A DNA stretch of 64,000 nucleotides from Streptomyces sp. MspMP-M5 (GTDB lineage: Bacteria > Actinomycetota > Actinomycetes > Streptomycetales > Streptomycetaceae). The notes below the pieces were generated by a model that did no database searches, was not told where the DNA came from, and saw only the letters and a program-made list of their open reading frames with translations. Of the stretch, positions 25,274 to 33,609 are shown in pieces (position 1 is the stretch's first letter; each line of letters starts with the position of its first letter). Position numbers and translations under genes: made by a program. Location of the stretch: NCBI RefSeq assembly GCF_000373585.1, contig NZ_KB891866.1, positions 62,001-126,000 on the forward strand, given 5' to 3'.

Positions 25274-26277
25274 ACGACCGCAGGAGCCGGGCGAGGCGTC
25301 TGGGCGGCATCGCGTTCCGCGTCCTGAACGTCGCGGCGATCATCGGGGCACTGTGGTGGTTCCTGCGCGGGATCGACGTGACGGCCCTGGGCCGGGCCCT
25401 CGAACGCGCCACGCCGTGGCTGCTCGTGGTGGCGCTCCTGCTGAACGTGTTCAGCCAGTACGTCAGCGCCGAAGGCTGGCGCATCATGTTGGGTTCCCGG
25501 CACCCGGTTCCCCGGGGGCGGCTGCTGCGCTACGAGTTCTCGGCACAGGCCGCCTCGGCCATCAGCCCGGGACGGGCAGGTGAGTTGATCCGCCTGTGGT
25601 TCCTGAAGCAGGACGGCGTCCCGGTCACCACCACGGGCGCCCTCATCTGGCTGGAGAAGGTGTTCGGCGCCGTCGGACTGGCGGCCTTGGTGACCCCGGT
25701 GCCGTGGCTTCTCGACGGCGTCCCCGGTGTGGTGAGCGGCTGCATCGCCGTGTTCGCGGCCTTCATGGTGGTGCAGTTGGGCGTGCTGATCGTCATCGCG
25801 CGCCGCGGCAGAACCGAAAGGCTGCCGAAGTTCCTCAGCGGCGTGGTCGGCGGCATGTACTCCTTGCGGGAACCGCGCAGGGTGTGCGCCTTGCTCGCGG
25901 TGATGCTGGTGGGGGAGACGGCCGACGCCGCGGGCGCGGCGGTCGTACTCCAGGCGCTCGGGATACCGCTGCCGGTCACCGCCGCGATCCTCACCCTGTT
26001 CCTGATCGACTTCGCCAACATGCTGCCGGTCGCCCCCGGCCATTTCGGCACCTTCGAGGTCGGCGCCCTCTACGCGCTCAACCTCATGCACGTACTGCCC
26101 AGCTCCGCGCTGGCGTTCGCCCTCCTCTTCCATCTGCAGCAGAACCTGCCGCAGGTCGTCGTCGGCCTTCCCCTCGAACTGCCGCTGCTCGTCGGCCGCC
26201 GACGCGTTCGCGAGGTCGCCGACACCCCGGTGAGGCACGGACCCGAGACCGTCGAACACAGCCCGCCCGACCGCTGA
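25270..26277 (+). CDS. Flippase-like integral membrane protein (LPG synthase TM/UPF0104 family)
   Basis: 335 aa with about eight membrane helices. The pattern fits the lysylphosphatidylglycerol-synthase TM/UPF0104 family: EGWRIMLG, AISPGRAGELIR, IWLEKVFGAVGL and NMLPVAPGHFGTFEVGALYAL. Members without the catalytic domain are thought to flip lipids or prenyl-linked carriers. GTG 25270 overlaps the COQ4-like stop (GTGA), making it the last gene of the plus arm. A role in moving the product or a lipid intermediate across the membrane is inferred. Confidence 0.78.
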   Translation: MNDRRSRARRLGGIAFRVLNVAAIIGALWWFLRGIDVTALGRALERATPWLLVVALLLNVFSQYVSAEGWRIMLGSRHPVPRGRLLRYEFSAQAASAISPGRAGELIRLWFLKQDGVPVTTTGALIWLEKVFGAVGLAALVTPVPWLLDGVPGVVSGCIAVFAAFMVVQLGVLIVIARRGRTERLPKFLSGVVGGMYSLREPRRVCALLAVMLVGETADAAGAAVVLQALGIPLPVTAAILTLFLIDFANMLPVAPGHFGTFEVGALYALNLMHVLPSSALAFALLFHLQQNLPQVVVGLPLELPLLVGRRRVREVADTPVRHGPETVEHSPPDR

Positions 26278-26356
26278 CGGCGGCAACTGGTCCGGGGAGC
26301 AGGGCGGCGACGCCGACGGGTGTGCCGGGTGGGGCGGCCCGCCGGGTGGGGCGTGT

Positions 26357-27640
26357 TCAGGTGGCGCTGTGCGGGTATGTCGCCGTCGCCGAGCGGGGTG
26401 GCCATGCCTGGGGGGCGAGGATGCCCAGGACGTAGGCGCGGGCGACCAGGGCACAGCGGGTGGGGGCGTCCAGCAGGTCCCGGAGGCGGCTGAGGTGGTA
26501 GTCGACGGTCTGCCGGGACAGGTGCAGCTGGGTGGCGATCTCGGCGTTGCTGCGGCCGGCCGCGAGCAGGGAGAGGATGCGGACCTGGCTGGCGGTGAGC
26601 GGGGGGTGCGGCTCGTGGGCGAGGGCCTGGTGGGTGACCACGGCCCAGACACCGACGGCGCGGGACCTGCCGCGGCCCACCGTCGTCAGGTGCAGACGGG
26701 CGCGGCGCTGCCGGCCGCGGCCGTCGAGGAGGACGGCGGAGGTCTGCAGGCGGCGGTGGCGGCGGGTGATCAGGGCGCGCCAGTCCCGTGCCAGCACCGG
26801 TAGTTGGGTGTCGGGGGCGAGCAGGGTGTCGGCCCGGCGGCCGACGAGTTCCGAGAGCCGGGTGCCCAGCAGTTCGGCGGCGGCCGCGCTCGCCTGCACG
26901 ATCCGTCCACCGGCGGAGAGCAGGGCGCACGGCAGTCCGCTGTGGTCGCGCAGTGCGCAGAGGCTGTCCTCGGCCTCCCGGCGCTGGTGCAGGGCGCGGG
27001 TGTAGTCGCTGATGTCGACATAGATTCCGGCCACACAGGTCTCGGTGCCCTCGCGGACCGGGAAGCGGTGCCCGGCCGCGTGGCCGCTGGTGCCGTCGGC
27101 GCGGTGGTAGGTGAGGGTGTGCCGGACCGGGGTGCCGCGGGCGAGCACGTCCTGGTCGAGTGCCAGCACCCGGTCGGCGTCGACCGGGGCGTCGACGTCG
27201 CGGACGTACTTGCCGATGACGTGTTCGGGCGTGGTGCCGTAGAGGTGGGCGTAGGCGTGGTTGGCCCAGCGGTAGCGGCCGGCGGCGTCCCGGATGAAGG
27301 CGGCGGCGGGGGCGAGGTCGGCGAAGGCGTCGTAGCGGCGGGCGGCGGACTCGGCCGGGCCGACCTCGACGGCCACTCCGCGGGTGCGGTCCGGACGGGG
27401 TGCGTCCAGGGGCCAGTTCACGTCGAAGAGCCGGCCGTCGAACCGTGCCTGGCGGTGCCGGTCACCCGGCGCGGCGGAGGGCGCGGGCGGTTCCCGGCGC
27501 AGGGTGTCCAGGAAGCGCTGGGCGGTGCCGGTGTCGTCGAAGGCCCCGCCACCGCTGTCGATCACCCGAAGGTCGCGGTCGGCCTCCCACCAGGACACCG
27601 GGAGGTGTGCAAGCAGTGTCTTCAGACCGGTCTCGTCCAC
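26357..27640 (-). CDS. PAS-domain LuxR-family transcriptional regulator
   Basis: 427 aa. PAS-like segments are seen at about residues 90-210 (YDAFADLAPAAAFIRDAAGRYRWANHAYAHLYG, ending in a DISDYTRAL stretch) and 220-330 (LPCALLSAGGRIVQASAAAAELLG). The C-terminal LuxR helix-turn-helix is LTASQVRILSLLAAGRSNAE with IATQLHLSRQTVDYHL. It probably senses a small ligand or redox state. GTG 27640 follows AGAGAGG at five bases; an earlier GTG at 27658 lacks this. It is divergent from the ATP-grasp operon and convergent with the terpenoid arm, so it may control either. Confidence 0.82.
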   Translation of the reverse strand: MDETGLKTLLAHLPVSWWEADRDLRVIDSGGGAFDDTGTAQRFLDTLRREPPAPSAAPGDRHRQARFDGRLFDVNWPLDAPRPDRTRGVAVEVGPAESAARRYDAFADLAPAAAFIRDAAGRYRWANHAYAHLYGTTPEHVIGKYVRDVDAPVDADRVLALDQDVLARGTPVRHTLTYHRADGTSGHAAGHRFPVREGTETCVAGIYVDISDYTRALHQRREAEDSLCALRDHSGLPCALLSAGGRIVQASAAAAELLGTRLSELVGRRADTLLAPDTQLPVLARDWRALITRRHRRLQTSAVLLDGRGRQRRARLHLTTVGRGRSRAVGVWAVVTHQALAHEPHPPLTASQVRILSLLAAGRSNAEIATQLHLSRQTVDYHLSRLRDLLDAPTRCALVARAYVLGILAPQAWPPRSATATYPHSAT

Positions 27641-27979
27641 GACGGCCTCTCTGTGCACAGGAGTTGGCGCGGTGCGCGGCGCGGCCGTCCCTGGCCGCTC
27701 GCACGGGCATCCGTATCCCCGGCCCGCACGGCGTACGCCCGGTTCTCGGCCGATCTGGCGCGCCTTGTCACGGGCCGAGATCCTCCTACGGCATCACGGA
27801 ACCTTCACAGTCGCCCTACGAAGCCCTCAACTCTGGCATTTGCCTGAGGGGTCGGGGCCCGTGACGGCCCGGCAGCGGCCGTCCGACTGGTTCGCTGGAG
27901 TCAGGGCGTCCGGGCAGGACCGCGGACGCCGAACCGCCGCCAGACGGCCCCAACCCCTCTGTGAAGGAGTCGGATTCCA
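27641..27979. promoter_or_regulatory. Divergent intergenic region between LuxR and ATP-grasp operon
   Basis: 339 bp without a credible gene. It must contain the promoters of both flanking genes. The only sign I can point to is AAGGAG (27964-27969) serving the GTG at 27980. Confidence 0.5.
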
Positions 27980-29365
27980 GTGAGCACGGTGCTGTTCGTG
28001 TATGCCAAGGGCGGACCGCCCTTGGGGTATGCCCTGTCGCGGGTCGCCGCACGAGCGACGGTGCACCTGCTGGCGCTCAGCCCGCTGCCGCCCGCGGTCG
28101 CCGCGACCGCCGGGCACCGGTGCGCCTCCGTGACGACCGCCACCGGGCCCGAACGGGGCGACCTGGTGTCCCTGATCGTCGACCGGGCCCAGGAGGTGGC
28201 CGCGGACGCGGTCGTCACCTTCTCCGAGTACGCGGTCGTCGCGGTCGCGGAGGCGTGCGCCAAGCTCGGCCTGGCCGGGGCCGGCCGCTCCTGCGCGCTC
28301 GCCCGCGACAAGCGGCTGATGCGCCGCGTCTGGGCCCAACAGGGCATCCCCCAGCCGCGGTTCCGGCCGGTGGCCGACGAGCGGGAGCTGCACGAGGCGG
28401 CCGCCGAACTCCGCGCCCCGCTGCTGCTGAAGGCCGCCTGGAGCGCCGGCTCCACCGCGCACCGGATCATCCGCGCCGCCGACGAGGTGCCGGCGGCCTG
28501 GCACCGGGCACGCGAGGTGATGGCCGAATCCGCCGGACTGGGCTACGCCGAGCTGCATGTGGCCGGTGCCGACGCCGACTTCCTCGTCGAGGAGATCGTG
28601 CCGGGCACCGCCGAGGGATGGTTCGCGCAGCCCGGCTGGGGCGACTACGTCAGCGTCGAGGGCGCCGTCGTCGACGGGGTCTTCCACCCCGTCTGCCTCA
28701 GTGGCCGGATGCCGACCGTGGAGCCGTTCACCGAGCGCGCCGGCATCACCCCGGCCGCGCTGCCGACCGACGCCCAGCAGCGCCTCGTCGCCCTGGCGCG
28801 GCGGGCCGTGGACGCGCTCGGCCTGGAGAACTGCGGTACCCACACCGAGATCAAGCTCGGTGCCGACGGCCGGATGTGGGTGATCGAGACCGCCGCCCGG
28901 TTCGGCGGGGCGATGACCGTCCCGCAGATCGAGGAGGTCTTCGGCCTGGACCTCATCGGCATGCTGGTCGACCAGTTGCTTGGCCGCCCGGTGAACTGGC
29001 CCGCCGAGGCCCGACCGGCACGGGAGGCGCGCGGGGCGGCCGGTTCCCTCGTCGTACTGGCCGTGGACGGCGCCGGTGCCGCCTGGGCGGACCGCCGGCG
29101 CTGGGACTTCCCGGCCGTACGGGACGCGGCCCCCTTGAGCCCCGGCAGCACGCTGTCCGTGGTGGCCGAGAACTCGCTGCCGGACGGGACGCCGGTACCG
29201 GTCTACGACCCGGCCGCCGGCGCCAACACCATGGCCGCGCTGTGCCTGCTGTCCGCCGCCGACCCCGAGACCGTGCTGCACGACTTCCGCACCCTGGTCG
29301 ACGCCCTGCCGCACCTCCTTCCCGCGGCCGGGGACGCGACCGAGCCCATGGAGGCACACTCATGA
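27980..29365 (+). CDS. ATP-grasp ligase
   Basis: 461 aa. It has the ATP-grasp layout: an N-terminal Rossmann-like half (MSTVLFVYAKGGPPLGYALS), a central half (CALARDKRLMRRVWAQQGIPQP, PLLLKAAWSAGSTAHRI, DFLVEEIVPGTAEG) and the metal-binding region (THTEIKLGADGRMWVIETAARFGG). Such enzymes join a carboxylate, as acyl phosphate, to an amine or thiol; many make dipeptides or modify peptides. The substrate is unknown. The start is GTG 27980 with AAGGAG. The stop overlaps the next gene (ATGA), the first coupling in a three-gene operon. Confidence 0.85.
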   Translation: MSTVLFVYAKGGPPLGYALSRVAARATVHLLALSPLPPAVAATAGHRCASVTTATGPERGDLVSLIVDRAQEVAADAVVTFSEYAVVAVAEACAKLGLAGAGRSCALARDKRLMRRVWAQQGIPQPRFRPVADERELHEAAAELRAPLLLKAAWSAGSTAHRIIRAADEVPAAWHRAREVMAESAGLGYAELHVAGADADFLVEEIVPGTAEGWFAQPGWGDYVSVEGAVVDGVFHPVCLSGRMPTVEPFTERAGITPAALPTDAQQRLVALARRAVDALGLENCGTHTEIKLGADGRMWVIETAARFGGAMTVPQIEEVFGLDLIGMLVDQLLGRPVNWPAEARPAREARGAAGSLVVLAVDGAGAAWADRRRWDFPAVRDAAPLSPGSTLSVVAENSLPDGTPVPVYDPAAGANTMAALCLLSAADPETVLHDFRTLVDALPHLLPAAGDATEPMEAHS

Positions 29366-31410
29366 GCAGTGTCGTGACCGCCCCCGCCGCCCCCGCGGCC
29401 CGTCCCGACGGGCCCGCCGGCGTGCCGCGCCCCGCCACCGACCGCGCGGCCGTCGGGGAGCAGCTCTCCCTCCCCCTCTTCCACACCCTGGCCGGAACCC
29501 TCGCCGGACACCCGTACCTCAAGGTCGTGGTGGACCGCGCCGAGAACACCTGGCACCTCCTGGACACCGCGGTCCACCCCTTCCACGTGGACTACCTCGC
29601 CACCCGCATCCTCGGTATGCGGCCGGCGGAACTCGACGCCCGGCTGGACGCCGTCAACGCCTCGGTCTACACGGACCCCGAGCGCCGGTTCCTGCTCGGC
29701 GTGCTCTCCCTGCACACCGACCCCGGGACCGACGGCCGGGAGCGGCCCTTCCTCGTCCTGGAGACGACCGAGGCCGACACCATGTCCGGCCCGCTGCTGG
29801 AGGAGTTCTACACCTCCGTCCGCCACCGCTTGGACGCCCGGCTCCCGCTGCTGCTGAAGCCCGCCAACCACGGCCAGGAACACGAACTCGCCACGATCAG
29901 CGACGTCCGGGTGCCGCGCATCCACAGTCACCAGCTCTTCGGCAGCCGCACCCGGACCCCGCTGAACCCCGGTACGGCCGTCGGCCGGCTGCGCCACTTC
30001 CGGACCGTCGCCGCCTACGCGGCCGCGGCGGACTCCCTCGGCTGGACCGACATCGTTGCCATGCCCCGCCTGCCCGACGACGTGCCGCGGGTCGCCGGCT
30101 TCATCAACACCGCCCCCACCACCCCGCTCTCGCACACCAACGTCCTCGCCTCCGGCTGGGGCATCCCCAACGCCATCGTCCGCGACCTGGACCAGCTGAT
30201 CACGGCGGACGGACTGGACGGCGCATGGGTCCGCTACGAGGTATGCGACGACGACATCACCCTGCTGCGCCTGGCCCAGGCACCGACGCTCACGGCGCCG
30301 GCGTGGCACCGGCAGCGGATCAGCGTCCGGCCACCGCGGCTGGCGGACCTGCCGGCGCTGCCGCTGCACCGGCTGCGCCGGACCGACCAGGACCGCTACG
30401 GCACCAAGGCGGCCAACCTCGGGGAACTGCACCACGTCCTCGGTGATCACGACGTCGACCTGACCGCGTTCCACGGCCGTCCCCGGCCGCCGCGGACGGA
30501 CCTCCTCAGCCACCTCACGGCGCGCCTGGGCGTCGCCCCGACCACCCGCGGCGCCGAACTGCGGGCCGCCGTCTCCGCGTTCACCCGTGCCACCGTCACG
30601 GCCCCCGACGGCGTCGCCCTCCCGTTCGCCCTGCAACACCGCTTCCTCGCCGCCAGTCCCGCCGTCCAACAGGGCATCGGCGAGCTGAGGACCGCGTTGG
30701 GGCGCGACGAGACGGGCGCGCTCGACCCGCTCTGCCGCACCCTGCAACACCTGATCCGGCACACCCCGATACCCGACGGACTGGCCCGCCGTATCACCGC
30801 GGCGCTGCCCGCCGGCCCGGACGGCGCCGGCCGCCTGGTGGTGCGCTCCTCCTCCAACGCCGAGGACCTGCCGGGCTTCTCCGCCGCCGGCGTCTACGAC
30901 TCGGTCACCGACGTGCACGGCACGGACCAGCTCCTGGACGCGGTACGGCGGGTGTGGGCGTCCCTGTTCTCGCCCCGCAGCGTGCGGCTGCGCCACCAGG
31001 CGGGCATCCCGCTCGACGACGCCTGGATGGGGGTGATCATCCAGCGCTATCGCCCGGCGGACCTCGGCGGTGTGCTGGTGACCTGCAACCCGACCCGGCG
31101 CGCGGACTTCCGCAACGTCTACCTCAACTGCTCGCCCGGCTCGCCCGAGTCCGTCGTCGACGGGACCGCGCTGCCGCTGCAGTACCTCTACAACACGGTC
31201 GAGGGCGGCGGCCGCACCGTGTCCCTGGGCTCCTGCGCCGACGACCTGCCCGCCGCGACCAGGCAGCGACTGGCCCGACTGGCGCTGGCCGGCCGGCTCC
31301 TCCAGTCGCACTTCAGCGACGAGGACGTGGACCGGCCGCTGGACATCGAATGGCTGATGACCGATCAGGGCGCCTGCCACCTGGTCCAGATCCGCCCGTA
31401 CGCCCGGTGA
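29362..31410 (+). CDS. Rearranged PPDK/PEP-synthase-like protein
   Basis: 682 aa with dikinase parts in an unusual order. A possible phosphohistidine segment (NTAPTTPLSHTNVLASGWGI, His258) comes before a PPDK-type nucleotide-binding domain (RYGTKAANLGELHHVLGD near 345, VVRSSSNAEDLPGFSAAGVY near 493, ending DIEWLMTDQGACHLVQIRPY). In PEP synthase the order is the reverse. It is coupled to the ATP-grasp gene before and the MFS gene after by overlaps. The function is unknown; phosphate transfer to a small product is a guess. Confidence 0.72.
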   Translation: MSSVVTAPAAPAARPDGPAGVPRPATDRAAVGEQLSLPLFHTLAGTLAGHPYLKVVVDRAENTWHLLDTAVHPFHVDYLATRILGMRPAELDARLDAVNASVYTDPERRFLLGVLSLHTDPGTDGRERPFLVLETTEADTMSGPLLEEFYTSVRHRLDARLPLLLKPANHGQEHELATISDVRVPRIHSHQLFGSRTRTPLNPGTAVGRLRHFRTVAAYAAAADSLGWTDIVAMPRLPDDVPRVAGFINTAPTTPLSHTNVLASGWGIPNAIVRDLDQLITADGLDGAWVRYEVCDDDITLLRLAQAPTLTAPAWHRQRISVRPPRLADLPALPLHRLRRTDQDRYGTKAANLGELHHVLGDHDVDLTAFHGRPRPPRTDLLSHLTARLGVAPTTRGAELRAAVSAFTRATVTAPDGVALPFALQHRFLAASPAVQQGIGELRTALGRDETGALDPLCRTLQHLIRHTPIPDGLARRITAALPAGPDGAGRLVVRSSSNAEDLPGFSAAGVYDSVTDVHGTDQLLDAVRRVWASLFSPRSVRLRHQAGIPLDDAWMGVIIQRYRPADLGGVLVTCNPTRRADFRNVYLNCSPGSPESVVDGTALPLQYLYNTVEGGGRTVSLGSCADDLPAATRQRLARLALAGRLLQSHFSDEDVDRPLDIEWLMTDQGACHLVQIRPYAR

Positions 31411-32816
31411 CCGGCCGCCCCGGCGGCAGCCGTACCCGCACGCCCCGCACCCCCGACGGCGCGCCCCTCTCGCCGGGGGCCCGCCGCATCATCCGCCTCA
31501 ACAACGGCTTCCAGCTGCTGTTCAACCTGCTGTGGTGGATGCCGGTGTTCTACGAGTACCAGCGGCAGGCCGGCCTGACCGACGGCCAGATCTTCGGCAT
31601 CCAGAGCATCTACTACCTCGCCTTCTGCCTCTTCGAGATCCCCACCGGACTGATCGCCGACCGCATCGGCACCCGCAACTGCCTGCGGGCCGGCGCGGTC
31701 GTGATGACCGCGGCCAACCTCGTCCCGGTGCTCACCCCGCACTACTCCGGATTCCTGGTCCACTTCCTGCTCATCGCCGCCGGACGCTCGCTGACCTCGG
31801 GCGCCGCCAGCGCCTACCTCTACGACGGCCTGCAGGCCGAGGACGCATCGGGCCACTACCTCAAGGCCGAGGGCCAGGCACGGGCGTGGGGCCTGGCCGC
31901 GAAGGTGCTGTGCTGGCCGCTGGTCGGCCCGCTGATGGACCTCGCGCACGGTGCGCCGTACGTCCTGAGCGCGGCGAGCGCGGGCGGCTCGCTGGTGTGC
32001 GCCGTCCTGCTGCCGCACCAGTACGCCCCCGACGGCCGGGCGCGGAACGGCAGTTCCGGCCCCCGCGCCGCCGGCACCGTCCGCCACGAGGCGGCGGCCG
32101 CGCTGCGGATCGTCCGCGCCAGGCCCTGGCTCGCGCTGGTGATGGTGCAGGGCGTCGCGCTCTTCACCCTGGCCCGCATCTGCCAGGTGAACCTCTTCCA
32201 GCCGGTCCTGCTCGCCCACGCCGTCCCCACCAGCGCGCACGGCGCGGCGCTGGCCGCCATGACCGTCGCCGAAGCGGTGGGCTCGGCCCGGCCGCACTGG
32301 CTCAGCGGCCGGCTGTCCCCGGTGACTTGGGTGTCGCTGCTCAGCCTGGTGATGGCGGCGGCCCTGGCGGGCAGCACGCTCGGCGGCCCCTGGACCGTCG
32401 TCGCCCTGCTGTGCCTGTTCGCGGCCGCCACCGGCCTCGGCTACCCGCTGCAGCGGAAGCTGGTGAACGACGCCATCCCCGCCGGGGCGCCCCGCGCCAC
32501 CCTGCTCTCCCTGGAGAGCATCGTCGACCGGGCGGTGTGCGCCCTGGTGGCCGTCGCCGCGGGCGGCTACCTCTCGGCCGGTCGCCTGGACGCCCTCCTC
32601 TGGCACAGCGCACTGGCCACCGCAGCCCTGCTGGCCGTACTCCACCCGCTGCTGCGCCGCACCGGCGAAGTCGCCCAGGCACATACTCCGAGGGCGAACC
32701 AGGGACATACCCCGAGGGTGACGGCGAATACCCCACAAAACGCTGCCACCACCCGTATTGAACAGCGCAAGTGTCCGGCGCTATCGCCGGGCGACGTGAG
32801 TGACTTCACATCGTGA
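31407..32816 (+). CDS. MFS transporter, probable product exporter
   Basis: 469 aa with about twelve hydrophobic helices and the MFS loop-2 signature FEIPTGLIADRIGTR after helix 2. The 60-residue C-terminal tail is hydrophilic and contains a short repeat (HTPRANQGHTPR). The start GTG 31407 overlaps the previous stop (GTGA). Its place as last gene of an operon with ATP-grasp and dikinase-like enzymes suggests export of their product. Confidence 0.82.
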   Translation: MTGRPGGSRTRTPRTPDGAPLSPGARRIIRLNNGFQLLFNLLWWMPVFYEYQRQAGLTDGQIFGIQSIYYLAFCLFEIPTGLIADRIGTRNCLRAGAVVMTAANLVPVLTPHYSGFLVHFLLIAAGRSLTSGAASAYLYDGLQAEDASGHYLKAEGQARAWGLAAKVLCWPLVGPLMDLAHGAPYVLSAASAGGSLVCAVLLPHQYAPDGRARNGSSGPRAAGTVRHEAAAALRIVRARPWLALVMVQGVALFTLARICQVNLFQPVLLAHAVPTSAHGAALAAMTVAEAVGSARPHWLSGRLSPVTWVSLLSLVMAAALAGSTLGGPWTVVALLCLFAAATGLGYPLQRKLVNDAIPAGAPRATLLSLESIVDRAVCALVAVAAGGYLSAGRLDALLWHSALATAALLAVLHPLLRRTGEVAQAHTPRANQGHTPRVTANTPQNAATTRIEQRKCPALSPGDVSDFTS

Positions 32817-32841
32817 TCCCCTTTGCGAACGGGGTGTGAAG
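32804..32841. terminator. Hairpin overlapping the MFS stop codon
   Basis: CTTCACA pairs with TGTGAAG, and CCCC pairs with GGGG inside it, with an asymmetric internal loop. It spans the end of the MFS gene and may end the operon. Confidence 0.5.
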
Positions 32842-33032
32842 GACCATCGGGAACGGCCGGACGAATGGGACACCGGCCGTTGGAATTCCGTCTGGCGATG
32901 AATGAGTACGGCAGGGCTGGGTAGAAGTGGCCGCCCCTGTCGACGGCGGCTTCCCGGCCGGCTTCACCGGCGGGGAAGCACTGGCCGATCTTTCTGTTCC
33001 CCATTGCGCGCAGCTGGATACACTCACCCCCC

Positions 33033-33392
33033 ATGCGAACCGCTACCCCCCACAGCATTCGCCCCGGTAAACAGCGCAATCGTCCCGTATTTGTCGACAC
33101 CTCAGGCAGGCGCCGACGCTTACTGGGACGCGTGGCGTTGACCCTAGGGTGCATGTGCACCGGATATCTCGTGCTTCTCGTCGTCGTGTTCGGCGGCTTT
33201 CTGCAATCGGCCGGGAAACCCGCACCGGACACGGCCGTCCAACTCCCCGAACGCGCCAGACATCAGCAGCCCCACGGCCCCGACGGCCCCCGCCGCCCCG
33301 CGCCTTCCGGCACGCCCGGACCCACCGCGCCCGGAGGGCAGCGCATCACCCCGTCCGCCGTCCCCGCGGACGCCACCGTCCCCGCCCCGTAA
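33033..33392 (+). CDS. Small single-pass membrane protein upstream of the glycosyltransferase
   Basis: 119 aa. A basic N-terminus (SGRRRRLLGR) is followed by one membrane helix (VALTLGCMCTGYLVLLVVVF, about residues 34-53) and a Pro/Gly/Ala-rich tail. I do not recognise a family. It lies 217 bp before the NodB-GT2 gene on the same strand. TACACT at 33017-33022, eleven bases before the ATG, could be a -10 box for a nearly leaderless message. Confidence 0.5.
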   Translation: MRTATPHSIRPGKQRNRPVFVDTSGRRRRLLGRVALTLGCMCTGYLVLLVVVFGGFLQSAGKPAPDTAVQLPERARHQQPHGPDGPRRPAPSGTPGPTAPGGQRITPSAVPADATVPAP

Positions 33393-33609
33393 GGGAGGCA
33401 GCACCGGCGAGCCGCCCCCGGCGGATGCGACGTCCACCAGGCACACCCGCCGAGGTGGCGTGAAGCCTTCCTGGGCACCGCCGCCGGGCCTCCAGGCGCT
33501 CCCCGGTACTGCTCCCCGGCGTCGTCGCCCGCGTCCGCCCGCCCCGGCGTGCCCGCGCGGGCGTCCGCCGTCCTTCCACCGGGCAACTCCTCGACAGAAA
33601 GGGCCCCTT

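Noticed and set aside
26310..26355. Direct repeat GCCGGGTGGGGCG twice between the flippase-like and LuxR genes as a terminator
   Set aside because: It is a direct rather than inverted repeat, and no stable stem could be drawn by eye.
29203..31380. Minus-strand frame of about 725 codons opposite the rearranged dikinase-like gene
   Set aside because: It is a shadow of the plus-strand gene, which has recognisable ATP-binding motifs and overlaps its neighbours as an operon.
32700..32760. Repeat-like CATACNCCGAGGG units at the MFS 3' end as a regulatory array
   Set aside because: They lie inside the coding frame and encode the HTPRxNQG/HTPRVT tail; no independent sign of regulation was seen.
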